A stretch of 64,000 bases of DNA from Candidatus Saccharibacteria bacterium oral taxon 488 (GTDB lineage: Bacteria > Patescibacteriota > Saccharimonadia > Saccharimonadales > Saccharimonadaceae). Below are positions 7,347 through 15,125 of this stretch, piece after piece. The number at the start of each line of letters is the position of its first letter. Within the stretch, counting starts at the first letter, position 1. A program made the position numbers and the translations under genes. The stretch covers positions 620,001-684,000 of the forward strand of contig CP040001.1 in the NCBI GenBank assembly GCA_013100825.1. Direction: 5' to 3'. Under the pieces are notes generated by a model that had not been told where the DNA came from, did no database searches, and worked only from the letters and a program-made list of their open reading frames with translations.

Positions 7347-8969
7347 CTAGATAACTCGATTAACTTCCTCAAGTGTCGTCTCGCCGCGCAAAGCCGCTAG
7401 CACGCCCGCCTGCAGCAGCGTCACCATGCCATGTTTCTTGGCTGTAGCCTCAATCGCCTCGGTGTGCACATCAGCAATATCGCCACGTAGAAACTTCTGA
7501 ATTTCCTCAGTCACCACCAATTGCTCCATCACTGGGATACGCCCCTTGTAGCCAAACGGCACCTCGTCGGTCGCCACGGGTCGCCACAGCTTGAACGTAT
7601 CAAGATCAGGACAATCAACATGTGACGGTAGATCCCGCAAGACCTCCTTTACCCAGTTGCGTGTTGCCTCATCTGGTTCATACTCTTCCTTGCTCTCATC
7701 ATGCAGGCGCCGCACCAGCCGCTGAGCGATCAATAGGCGCACCGCTGAACTAAAAATTGGATTCTGCCCGATCATATCAATAATTCGACTAAATGCCGCT
7801 GACGTCGAGTTAGCATGAAAGCTTGACAGCACCAGATGCCCGGTAATCGACGCCTGAATTGCTGTCTTGGCCGTTTCCTGATCACGGATCTCGCCAACCA
7901 TCACCACGTCCGGGTCGAGGCGCAGCACACTACGCAGCCCATCATCAAACCGCTGGCCAGCCGTCGTATCAATCGGGATCTGCGTAATGCCGGGAATGGT
8001 ATTTTCTACTGGGTCTTCCAGTGTAATCACTTTACGATCCGGCGTATTGAGCGCATTGAGAATGCTGTACAAAGTCGTTGACTTACCCGAGCCAGTTGGC
8101 CCAACTAACAGCACCAGACCACGCGGATGGGAAATGATCTCATCAATTTGCGCCCGCTCAGCCGCACCGATACTGAGCAAGTCTAGGTTCAACATCGAGG
8201 TGTCAAAATTAAATAAGCGCAGCACTACGTCTTGACCATACATGGTTGGCACTGCTTCGACACGGAGGTTAAGGAGGTGTGATATACCGTCACGATGGAT
8301 TTCTTGCTGCATGTGCCCCGACTGCGGCTCATTGGACGCCGTCGAAATATTTGCTCGCGAAGCCAGCGCCGCCATGATAACTCGATAACGATCACGGCCC
8401 AGCTCCGCCACCGAGTGCAGCGCGCCATCAACGCGCATCCGCACCCGAATAGTATCGCGCTGATTCTCAATATGAATATCCGACGCATTCAGCCGATCCG
8501 CCTGATCGATCAAATAGTTAAACACGTCGTTCGTGCCGACGGTCGCTAATGTCTGGCTGACCTGCTGGAGTGTGTCACTATCACCCTCTTTGGCAATTTC
8601 GATATTATCATAAATCACTTTCTTTGGCGGATCAAATCGCAGCATTAACGACCTAAAGCCCGAGGCCGATATTAGAAAGAACTTAGCAATAATACCCTGC
8701 TCGCGGTAGTTATTAGTCATCGTTGCTACTAATGATTGTGGTGTCTGTGACGTAATGCCAAACCGATATGACTGCTCGTCAGGGTTTATCGCCAGCGGCA
8801 CAACGTGTCCGTTATACATCTCTTCAATCGTCAAAATATCACGAATCAGCGGAATTGTCTGCTCAAACTCGCGAGCATCCAGATACTGCAGGCCTAAAAT
8901 CGCCGCTCGTTTCCGGGTCGCGTCTTCATCTTGATCGCGACGTTGTTGTTGAATTCGATCTTCATCCAT
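7347..8969 (-). CDS. GspE/PilB-type secretion or pilus assembly ATPase
   Basis: A 540-residue hexameric ATPase of the type II secretion/type IV pilus family. The N-terminal part (to about residue 160) is a degenerate MshEN/PilB N-domain. The ATPase core has the Asp box DRLNASDIHIE, Walker A GPTGSGKST near residue 290, LEDPVEN, Walker B LDPDVVMVGEIRD and the His box. The usual four-Cys zinc insertion of PilB/GspE is missing: the region after QRLVRRL reads HDESKEEYEPDE. I chose ATG 8969, with TATAAT 7 bases upstream, over the in-frame TTG at 8972. In Saccharibacteria such ATPases drive type IV pili used for twitching and host contact. No other pilus gene is in this window. Confidence 0.88.
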   Translation of the reverse strand: MDEDRIQQQRRDQDEDATRKRAAILGLQYLDAREFEQTIPLIRDILTIEEMYNGHVVPLAINPDEQSYRFGITSQTPQSLVATMTNNYREQGIIAKFFLISASGFRSLMLRFDPPKKVIYDNIEIAKEGDSDTLQQVSQTLATVGTNDVFNYLIDQADRLNASDIHIENQRDTIRVRMRVDGALHSVAELGRDRYRVIMAALASRANISTASNEPQSGHMQQEIHRDGISHLLNLRVEAVPTMYGQDVVLRLFNFDTSMLNLDLLSIGAAERAQIDEIISHPRGLVLLVGPTGSGKSTTLYSILNALNTPDRKVITLEDPVENTIPGITQIPIDTTAGQRFDDGLRSVLRLDPDVVMVGEIRDQETAKTAIQASITGHLVLSSFHANSTSAAFSRIIDMIGQNPIFSSAVRLLIAQRLVRRLHDESKEEYEPDEATRNWVKEVLRDLPSHVDCPDLDTFKLWRPVATDEVPFGYKGRIPVMEQLVVTEEIQKFLRGDIADVHTEAIEATAKKHGMVTLLQAGVLAALRGETTLEEVNRVI

Positions 8970-8976
8970 CAACCTT

Positions 8977-8982
8977 ATTATA
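8977..8982 (-). promoter_or_regulatory. -10 box, leaderless GspE/PilB gene
   Basis: TATAAT on the minus strand, 7 bases before ATG 8969. Confidence 0.6.
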
Positions 8983-9009
8983 GCAAAAAGCTTATCCTTG
9001 GGCGAGTGC

Positions 9010-9015
9010 TATAAT
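9010..9015 (+). promoter_or_regulatory. -10 box, leaderless SpoU methyltransferase gene
   Basis: TATAAT, 6 bases before ATG 9022. Confidence 0.6.
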
Positions 9016-9021
9016 GATATC

Positions 9022-9555
9022 ATGCCAGAAATTACCCTCCTCATGCACAATATTCGCTCGACGTACAATGTCGGTGCAATTATGAGAACAGCCGAAGGCT
9101 TTGGCGTCAGACAAATTATCTTTAGCGGCTATACGCCGTACCCCGATTTACGATTAGCCGATCCCCGGTCTATCGATCCAAGGCTGCCGCACATTACCGA
9201 AAGGTTGACCGCCCAGATTCACAAGACTGCGCTAGGCGCAGAAACAATGCTGCCCTTTAGCTACGTAGTTGATATTCACCAGTGGTTGGCGGAGAATGCC
9301 AGCAGGGAACGCTTACCTGTGATTGCCCTAGAGCAGTCAGCGTCGAGTACAGAGCTCAATACGTTCCGGCCACCAACCCGCTTTGCCCTACTCCTCGGCG
9401 AGGAGGTCTATGGCATTGAGCCGGACATTCTAGCGCGGTGCGATCACATTGTCGAAATCCCCATGCAGGGTGCTAAAGAGTCATTTAATGTCTCAGTTGC
9501 GGCCGGTATCGCACTCTACGGCCTCTGTTTTTCGCTAAATATAACCCCGGGCTAG
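9022..9555 (+). CDS. SpoU/TrmH-family RNA 2'-O-methyltransferase
   Basis: A 177-residue SPOUT-fold methyltransferase. Motif 1 is NIRSTYNVGAIMRTAEGFGV, motif 2 is FALLLGEEVYGI, and motif 3 is IPMQGAKESFNVSVAAGIALY, which form the trefoil knot that binds S-adenosylmethionine. Members methylate ribose in tRNA or 23S rRNA; the exact target cannot be told from the sequence. The length matches the single-domain subfamily without an RNA-binding extension. The start is ATG 9022 (MPEITLLMHN), placed 6 bases after TATAAT, in preference to an upstream in-frame start at 8998. Confidence 0.88.
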   Translation: MPEITLLMHNIRSTYNVGAIMRTAEGFGVRQIIFSGYTPYPDLRLADPRSIDPRLPHITERLTAQIHKTALGAETMLPFSYVVDIHQWLAENASRERLPVIALEQSASSTELNTFRPPTRFALLLGEEVYGIEPDILARCDHIVEIPMQGAKESFNVSVAAGIALYGLCFSLNITPG

Positions 9556-9884
9556 ATCATAATCCCTACGGGCGTAAATGATGTCACAATTGCCATTAAA
9601 ATCAGCGTCACGTACCAAATCTTGCGATTAAATTGATACTTCTCGACCGACACCACTAAAAGCAGGCCGACAATCAGTCCAACCGGCAGCGCCTGGATCG
9701 CTACCACACCCAGCTCAATCGGCTGCTTCAGTCGCAACCACAATGCCGCCAGCACGACACACACCACCAACTTTACGAAAAAGGTGCTGTCATTTTCATA
9801 CAGCCGCTCCCGACCTTTGCGGTTGGTAATGATACTTGCCTTTGAGCGATTACGAGCGTACGTTCGTGATTTTTGTTTTGCCAT
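9552..9884 (-). CDS. Small hypothetical membrane protein
   Basis: About 110 residues starting MAKQKSRTYARNRSK. A strongly basic cytoplasmic N-terminus of about 35 residues is followed by three hydrophobic segments (near 34-48, 55-75 and 85-105). No family is recognised. In-frame start codons exist upstream (9938 and others), but the basic N-terminus looks like the natural beginning. It is tail-to-tail with the SpoU gene, with a 4-base overlap. Confidence 0.5.
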   Translation of the reverse strand: MAKQKSRTYARNRSKASIITNRKGRERLYENDSTFFVKLVVCVVLAALWLRLKQPIELGVVAIQALPVGLIVGLLLVVSVEKYQFNRKIWYVTLILMAIVTSFTPVGIMI

Positions 9885-9920
9885 AAGCTTTTTTATCATA
9901 TCATACCAGGCGCACCATAG

Positions 9921-9951
9921 CAAAGCAGCCCCGCACACAAAGCGAGGCTGC
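9921..9951 (-). terminator. Rho-independent terminator after the FG-GAP gene
   Basis: Minus-strand 10-bp stem GCAGCCTCGC/GCGGGGCTGC with a 7-base loop, then TTTG. It lies 27 bases after the FG-GAP stop. Confidence 0.75.
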
Positions 9952-9977
9952 CCTAAGTTTAGGTTACGAGAAATAAA

Positions 9978-10877
9978 TTACCACATATTTGTCAGGTGGA
10001 CCGACTTAAATCCATTCCAACCGTGACCAACTTCTATTGAACCACTACTAAACGGCCAATTCATATTGCCGCTATTTGTATATTGCAGCAACCGTCCATC
10101 TTTCGTCCGGCCAACAATATCCGCCAAGCTATCGGCATTCATATTACCGAGCATAATCGTATCAAATCCATTCCAGCCGTGACCGATTTGACGACCACTC
10201 TCAAACATTGTTGTCTTGTTGTCGCGTCCACGATTGAGATATGCCCACATCGTACCGTCCCGGTGTACCGCGACGATGTCATCATAGCCATCCCCATTTA
10301 AGTCACCAGCGACAATTGATCGAAAATTCTTCCAGCCATGACCAATCTGACGAGCCTCATCTGACACAAAATCATACACTCCTTCAAGCTTCTTGTAGCG
10401 TAGATAGACTTTGCCTGCCATCAAGTTACCGTTGTTATCAACATAAACATGTGAGGCCGGGCTGTCTTTACCGTGCAGCTTGGCGAACACTGCATCACCC
10501 TGATAGTCAATATCGCTGGCGACTGGCTTGTCAGCAAATGGTGTCGTCGTGGAGCCATTATTGCGGAACACTTGAGCCTTTTGATTTTTTGGGTAGGCAA
10601 CAATATCCGGACGACCATCACCGTCCATATCGGCGAATGTAATGTTTGTGTACCCGTCAAATCCCTGACCGATCTTTGTTGAACCGCCGCTAAATGGCCA
10701 GCCTGGAATAGCGTTATTCTGATACAGCCATAACGAGCCGTCCTTATTCAGGCCAATCGCATCACTGAAAGCAGCGACATTCTCGATAGCATTCGCAACC
10801 GGTGCACCACTCAGCACCAAGCCAAACACCGTCGCCGACAGTCCGAGCACCGTTACTGTTTTCTTTAGTATTCCCAT
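9978..10877 (-). CDS. Secreted FG-GAP/VCBS repeat protein
   Basis: About 299 residues. A classical signal peptide (MGILKKTVTVLG, hydrophobic core, ANA cleavage site) spans residues 1 to about 30. The mature part is built of FG-GAP/VCBS-like blades, with calcium-binding DMDGDGRPD, DLNGDGYDD and NMNADSLAD loops. Repeated IGHGW(N/K)xF motifs and internal repeats of the form W-x-Y/N...G..W.F.S.S suggest a beta-propeller. It probably acts at the cell surface in carbohydrate or host binding, but the ligand is unknown. The start at 10877 is supported by GGAGGG eight bases upstream; an earlier in-frame ATG at 10895 lacks one. Confidence 0.75.
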   Translation of the reverse strand: MGILKKTVTVLGLSATVFGLVLSGAPVANAIENVAAFSDAIGLNKDGSLWLYQNNAIPGWPFSGGSTKIGQGFDGYTNITFADMDGDGRPDIVAYPKNQKAQVFRNNGSTTTPFADKPVASDIDYQGDAVFAKLHGKDSPASHVYVDNNGNLMAGKVYLRYKKLEGVYDFVSDEARQIGHGWKNFRSIVAGDLNGDGYDDIVAVHRDGTMWAYLNRGRDNKTTMFESGRQIGHGWNGFDTIMLGNMNADSLADIVGRTKDGRLLQYTNSGNMNWPFSSGSIEVGHGWNGFKSVHLTNMW

Positions 10878-10941
10878 ACATCCCTCCACCGTCATAGACG
10901 GTATTTATTTAGTACACTCCTACCGTACTACGTTTTCTACA

Positions 10942-10976
10942 TAAAAACAATCCCGCTTATGCTTATCAAGCGGGAT
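10942..10976 (-). terminator. Rho-independent terminator after rpsJ
   Basis: Perfect 9-bp inverted repeat ATCCCGCTT/AAGCGGGAT with a 9-base loop, followed on the minus strand by TGTTTTT. Confidence 0.8.
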
Positions 10977-11007
10977 CGTGGTAAATTCTGCTGTACGATT
11001 AGGGAAA

Positions 11008-11325
11008 TTACATCCGAATCTCAGCGTCAACACCAGCCGGTAAGCTCAGATTCTGCAGGCTATCAATCGTTTTTGGTGTGGCATTAGTAATGTCAATAAG
11101 GCGCTTATGGGTGCGCATCTCGTAACTCTCGCCGCCCATTTTGTAGACGTGCGGGCTTTTTACTACCGTGTAGGTACTGCGACGAGTCGGCAGCGGCACA
11201 GGGCCAGCTACGCTCGCGCCGGTGCGAATTGCCGTATCGATAATTTGTTTTGCTGACTGGTCGATGACTTTATGGTCGTACGCTTTCAGGCGAATACGAA
11301 TCTTGATACCAGTGTCTTGAGCCAT
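11008..11325 (-). CDS. rpsJ: 30S ribosomal protein S10
   Basis: A 105-residue S10, the assembly protein of the 30S head and, as NusE, part of the Nus antitermination complex. Family blocks are [47 protein letters not shown] and LPAGVDAEI. The start [13 protein letters not shown] at 11325 has a perfect AAGGAGG before it. The gene is separated from EF-Tu by the LDH and metallopeptidase genes; in many bacteria tuf and rpsJ are neighbours. TATAAT on the minus strand near 11420-11425 could be the promoter, giving a leader of about 90 bases. Confidence 0.97.
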   Translation of the reverse strand: MAQDTGIKIRIRLKAYDHKVIDQSAKQIIDTAIRTGASVAGPVPLPTRRSTYTVVKSPHVYKMGGESYEMRTHKRLIDITNATPKTIDSLQNLSLPAGVDAEIRM

Positions 11326-11443
11326 AGCTCCTCCTTTATGTGCGACTCCGTAACCTCTGCTCACGTCCATGCCTCGCGGACGGCCGAGTTCTCGGAGTAA
11401 ATTAATACTGCCCGGCAATTATATCACAATACCTGAAGTATGG

Positions 11444-12058
11444 CTAGTCAAGAACCACCGGATTTGCTGCCACCCACTGGCGCCACTGCGCGACATCTTC
11501 AATCGGTGGCCGATAACCCATAGCTTCACCTAACTGGCTCGCCGCCAAAATACAGGCTGCAATATAATCGGCATTAGCTTCGTGGTCAGACCGGACATAT
11601 TCTTGGTATTGTTCACTAGTATAGTCCACCGGTAGAGGTACGATGGTATTATCTATCTCACCAAAAACCTGCATTACCTTTTCGTCAAGCTGGATTACGT
11701 GCCCTAACTCATGACAAAACGCTATCAACCCGACGATTTGACGACCTATTTCTGTATCCTCAAGTCGCTCACGTGGCACACCCAATCGAGACGACATCCG
11801 CGCTATGAGATTCGGACTAGACAGCGTCTCCCTCGTGCCGATGACAATCATTGGAATTTTCTCACCATCCCATACTTCACCCTCACCACCTCTGAAGTCA
11901 CCACTGTTCTCATCAATAACAATTTGCATCTCCTCTAGTGTCCGAGCCGGAAACAAATTCAAGGCGGTCTCGTAAATATCACCTGCTAGCGGATTGATAT
12001 ACTCACCAAGTGTTTCGACTCTTAATTTTTGCGCTTTTTTGTGCGACAACTCTTCCAT
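11444..12058 (-). CDS. HEXXH metallopeptidase-like protein
   Basis: A 204-residue protein with a clear gluzincin-like zinc motif: FCHELGHVIQLDE near residue 115, and a downstream SDHEANADYIAA segment that would supply the third ligand. This matches the domain pattern of small ImmA/IrrE-like or M48-like peptidases, but no close family is recognised. There is no signal peptide, so it should act in the cytoplasm. TATAGAT just upstream of the ATG suggests a leaderless start. It lies between ldh and rpsJ on the same strand. Confidence 0.55.
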   Translation of the reverse strand: MEELSHKKAQKLRVETLGEYINPLAGDIYETALNLFPARTLEEMQIVIDENSGDFRGGEGEVWDGEKIPMIVIGTRETLSSPNLIARMSSRLGVPRERLEDTEIGRQIVGLIAFCHELGHVIQLDEKVMQVFGEIDNTIVPLPVDYTSEQYQEYVRSDHEANADYIAACILAASQLGEAMGYRPPIEDVAQWRQWVAANPVVLD

Positions 12059-12100
12059 AGTAATCTATACTGTAACATATAATATTTATTCCGTCAAGCA

Positions 12101-13027
12101 TTACTCTAAACTACGAATTGCCTCCGTTACCACTTCGGCCGAATGACGTAGCGCCGCCTGCTCGCGCTCATTAAGCGGATATCCAGTCAAGATCTTCACA
12201 CCATCTGCACAAATCGTTGACGGTAGGCCAAGCACTACATCGTGCAGTCCATACTCGCCCTCAACCAGTGAGCAAACTGGATATACTGAACGCGACGATG
12301 AGCGTAGTGCCGAGACAATCTTGGAAATAACGAAACCAATTGCATAATACGTCGACCGCTTGGTCTCGATCACCCGGTATGCCCGCTGACGAATTTTCTC
12401 CTCAATACCGTCGACCATCGCTGGCTTAAATCCCGGATAATCAGCAAGTGGTACCTCACCGACTTGCGCTGATTCAATTGTCGCAAATGATGAATCACCA
12501 TGCTCCCCTAAAATATAGGCATCAACCTCTCGACTATGTACATCTAGCTGATCCGCGATATACGACTTAAGCCGCGACGTATCGAGCGTCGTTCCGGTAC
12601 CAAACACCCGACCCTTTGGCAAGCCCGATTCCTTCAGCGCCACATACGTTAATGCATCGACCGGATTCGACACTACAAGGATATACGGACGGGCACCGTT
12701 TCTCATAATATTTCTCACTGTCCCACGCATAATCTCAGCGTTCACGCCAAGTAACTCCAATCGTGTCTGCCCCGGCTGCTGCGGCGCACCAGCGGTGATA
12801 ACCACGATATCATCAGTCTTGATATCGTCATAACTGCCTGGCCGCACCACAACACACCGATCAATTCCCATTGCGTCATTGATATCAGCCGCCTGCCCCC
12901 ACGCCAAGTCAGGGTTGCGGTCGATCAACACAATTTCCTCAACTACACTCCGCAGTGCACAGGCGTACGCCGCCGTCGCACCGACCATGCCACCCGCACC
13001 GACGATCACCAACTTCTGTTTATTCAT
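12101..13027 (-). CDS. ldh: L-lactate dehydrogenase
   Basis: A 308-residue NAD-dependent L-LDH that reduces pyruvate to lactate and regenerates NAD. The Rossmann motif is GAGGMVGAT. Substrate-loop Gln in GAPQQPGQTR fits lactate rather than malate dehydrogenase, which would have Arg there. VVSNPVDALTY, GTTLDTSRL and the catalytic His motif ILGEHGDSSFA are all present. AGGAG lies 6 bases before the ATG. With malic enzyme it points to lactate-producing fermentation. Confidence 0.93.
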   Translation of the reverse strand: MNKQKLVIVGAGGMVGATAAYACALRSVVEEIVLIDRNPDLAWGQAADINDAMGIDRCVVVRPGSYDDIKTDDIVVITAGAPQQPGQTRLELLGVNAEIMRGTVRNIMRNGARPYILVVSNPVDALTYVALKESGLPKGRVFGTGTTLDTSRLKSYIADQLDVHSREVDAYILGEHGDSSFATIESAQVGEVPLADYPGFKPAMVDGIEEKIRQRAYRVIETKRSTYYAIGFVISKIVSALRSSSRSVYPVCSLVEGEYGLHDVVLGLPSTICADGVKILTGYPLNEREQAALRHSAEVVTEAIRSLE

Positions 13028-13115
13028 GTTTGTCTCCTAATTTTTATTGCGATAACTTCTCTACTGTAACGCTATCTTGTTGTTTTGTCAAGATACTCAT
13101 AGTAATATATCATTA

Positions 13116-13144
13116 AAAATCCCCCGGAAACCGGGGGATTTTTG
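13116..13144 (-). terminator. Strong terminator after tuf
   Basis: AAAAATCCCCCGG, loop AAA, CCGGGGGATTTTT. It is symmetrical, so it could stop transcription in both directions, and it sits 17 bases after the tuf stop. Confidence 0.9.
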
Positions 13145-13160
13145 GGCTGCAGTGTAAAGA

Positions 13161-14345
13161 CTATTTGTTAATCTTTGTCACCACACCAGCACCAACGGTA
13201 CGGCCACCTTCGCGGATGGCAAAGTTCAAACCTTGCTCCATAGCGATTGGGGCGAGCAACTTAACCTTGAAGGTTACGGTGTCGCCTGGCATGACCATTT
13301 CTTTGTCAGCTGGCAGCTCAACTTCACCCGTCACGTCAGTGGTGCGGAAGTAGAACTGTGGCTTGTAACCCTTGGAGAATGGAGTGTGGCGACCGCCTTC
13401 TTCCTTCTTCAGGATGTACACCTCAGCTTCAAACTCGGTGTGTGGTGTAATCGTACCTGGCTTAGCCAAAACCTGACCGCGCTCAATGTCGCTGCGCTCA
13501 ATACCGCGTAGCAAAACGCCGGCATTGTCACCTGCTTGACCCTGATCCAGAGACTTCTTAAACGCCTCAATACCAGTGACTACTGATTTCTGAGTTGGGC
13601 GGATACCAACGATTTCAACCTCGTCGTTCAGCTTAACAACACCCTGCTCGATACGACCAGTTGCCACAGTACCGCGACCCTTGATCGAGAAGACGTCCTC
13701 AATTGGCATAATGAATGGCTTGTCCATGTCACGTGGTGGCTCTGGGATATAGCTATCCATAGCATCAACCAGCTCCATGATGGCGTCTTCGTACTTCTCA
13801 TCGCCCTCCAATGCCTTAAGAGCCGAACCCTTGATAATTGGAGCATTCTCGTCAAAGCCGTTCTTAGCAAGCAGCTCACGAACTTCTTCTTCGATCAGCT
13901 CGACCATATCTGCGTCAGCCATGTCCATCTTGTTGAGGAAGACAACGATCTTTGGCACGCCAACCTGCTTTGCCAGCAGCACGTGCTCGCGGGTTTGCGG
14001 CATCGGACCGTCGGTTGCAGCAATCACGAGGATCGCGCCATCAACCTGGGCAGCACCGGTGATCATGTTCTTGACGTAGTCAGCGTGGCCTGGCATATCA
14101 ACGTGCGCGTAGTGACGGTTCGGTGACTCGTATTCTTGGTGTGAGCTGGCGATAGTAATACCACGCTGGCGCTCTTCTGGTGCGTTATCGATCTGGTCGT
14201 ACGCAACTGGCTTGTTCACTGCGCTTGGGAGGCGCTTTGCGAGCACTGCCGTAATTGCGGCGGTCAGTGTCGTCTTACCGTGGTCAACGTGGCCCATTGT
14301 ACCCACGTTAACGTGCGGCTTGCTTCGGTCAAATGCATCTGCCAT
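13161..14345 (-). CDS. tuf: Translation elongation factor Tu
   Basis: A 394-residue GTPase that delivers aminoacyl-tRNA to the ribosome. G1 [10 protein letters not shown]2 RGITI, G3 [13 protein letters not shown]4 NKMD and G5 GSALKAL are intact, followed by the two beta-barrel domains ending in [22 protein letters not shown] precedes the ATG. It is transcribed alone, between a strong promoter (14424-14452) and a strong terminator. Confidence 0.98.
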   Translation of the reverse strand: MADAFDRSKPHVNVGTMGHVDHGKTTLTAAITAVLAKRLPSAVNKPVAYDQIDNAPEERQRGITIASSHQEYESPNRHYAHVDMPGHADYVKNMITGAAQVDGAILVIAATDGPMPQTREHVLLAKQVGVPKIVVFLNKMDMADADMVELIEEEVRELLAKNGFDENAPIIKGSALKALEGDEKYEDAIMELVDAMDSYIPEPPRDMDKPFIMPIEDVFSIKGRGTVATGRIEQGVVKLNDEVEIVGIRPTQKSVVTGIEAFKKSLDQGQAGDNAGVLLRGIERSDIERGQVLAKPGTITPHTEFEAEVYILKKEEGGRHTPFSKGYKPQFYFRTTDVTGEVELPADKEMVMPGDTVTFKVKLLAPIAMEQGLNFAIREGGRTVGAGVVTKINK

Positions 14346-14423
14346 TTGTAGAAGTTCTCCTTTATTTAATTATATTTCACGCGGGTACAGTCCATTAAAC
14401 AGACCTCACGGCGTATGTTCTTA

Positions 14424-14452
14424 ATTATAACTGGTTTGCAAACTGTTGTAAA
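14424..14452 (-). promoter_or_regulatory. tuf promoter
   Basis: Minus-strand TTTACA (14447-14452), 17-base spacer, TATAAT (14424-14429), giving a leader of about 70 bases. It overlaps the divergent promoter of the gene at 14472. Confidence 0.7.
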
Positions 14453-14465
14453 TAGGGTTTATACT
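14436..14465 (+). promoter_or_regulatory. Promoter of leaderless membrane protein gene
   Basis: TTGCAA (14436-14441), 18-base spacer, TATACT (14460-14465), with ATG 14472 six bases on. Each -35 box lies inside the spacer of the opposing tuf promoter. Confidence 0.65.
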
Positions 14466-14471
14466 ATGAGC

Positions 14472-14987
14472 ATGAGTATCTTTTCTAAAAAAGTAACACC
14501 CGAGGCAGCCCGCGCCGGCGTGTACCCAAAACGATTATCATATGACGAGCGTCAGAAGCTAAATGCCGAGTACGATCGTCGCCATCAAACCAGCTTACCA
14601 AAACTACCTTCGTTAAGTATCGCTCTCATTTTGACCATAGCACTTGCAGTAACCTGGATGTTCATCAAGCTCACCACCTTATTTATCAAAGCCAGCGGAC
14701 AGTCTGCCGTCTTTCTATTATTCTTTCTATTTATCTTCATCGCGATCTGCTACGGTGTCACATTTTTCTACGTCAAGCGCACCCTTGATAGGCTCAGCGT
14801 TAGTGGTACAAAATTTGTTATCGTTTACGTCGCACTCATCAGTATCGTACTCGGGTGCTGTCACCAACTCGGTGTCGCCACCTTTCATACACTTCTGTCA
14901 TTACCGCTTCCAACTTTGTTAATCGCTACTGGTGGACACTACGTTGCGACGAGTGTACTCGCCAAATGCTGCATCCATTTTGAATAG
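14472..14987 (+). CDS. Hypothetical four-helix membrane protein
   Basis: A 171-residue protein starting MSIFSKKVTPEAARAG. The first 48 residues are charged and cytoplasmic. Four hydrophobic segments follow (about 49-72, 78-102, 112-132, 138-158). No family is recognised. The start was chosen 6 bases after TATACT; two upstream in-frame starts (14415 and 14466) fall before or at the expected transcription start. Confidence 0.55.
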   Translation: MSIFSKKVTPEAARAGVYPKRLSYDERQKLNAEYDRRHQTSLPKLPSLSIALILTIALAVTWMFIKLTTLFIKASGQSAVFLLFFLFIFIAICYGVTFFYVKRTLDRLSVSGTKFVIVYVALISIVLGCCHQLGVATFHTLLSLPLPTLLIATGGHYVATSVLAKCCIHFE

Positions 14988-15125
14988 TGATATTAATAAT
15001 TGTATTATATACAACACTTTCTTACAGGGGTAGGTTGTTGTAATTATTACTTTTTGTTCATTTTTTCTCTATGATACCGTATACTAAAGAATGTGTATCA
15101 ATTAATACTAAAGGAGAAATAATTT

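Noticed and set aside
10042-10700. CRISPR-like repeats in the FG-GAP gene (recurring CATTCCA(A/G)CCGTGACC)
   Set aside because: These are coding repeats of the beta-propeller blades (GHGWNGF), not an array with unique spacers. I found no CRISPR array in the window.
13161-13879. Second EF-Tu or overlapping gene in the tuf region
   Set aside because: Other frames across tuf are shadows caused by its biased codon use.
15000-15125. glmS ribozyme upstream of glmS
   Set aside because: The gap is too short and none of the conserved ribozyme core is visible.
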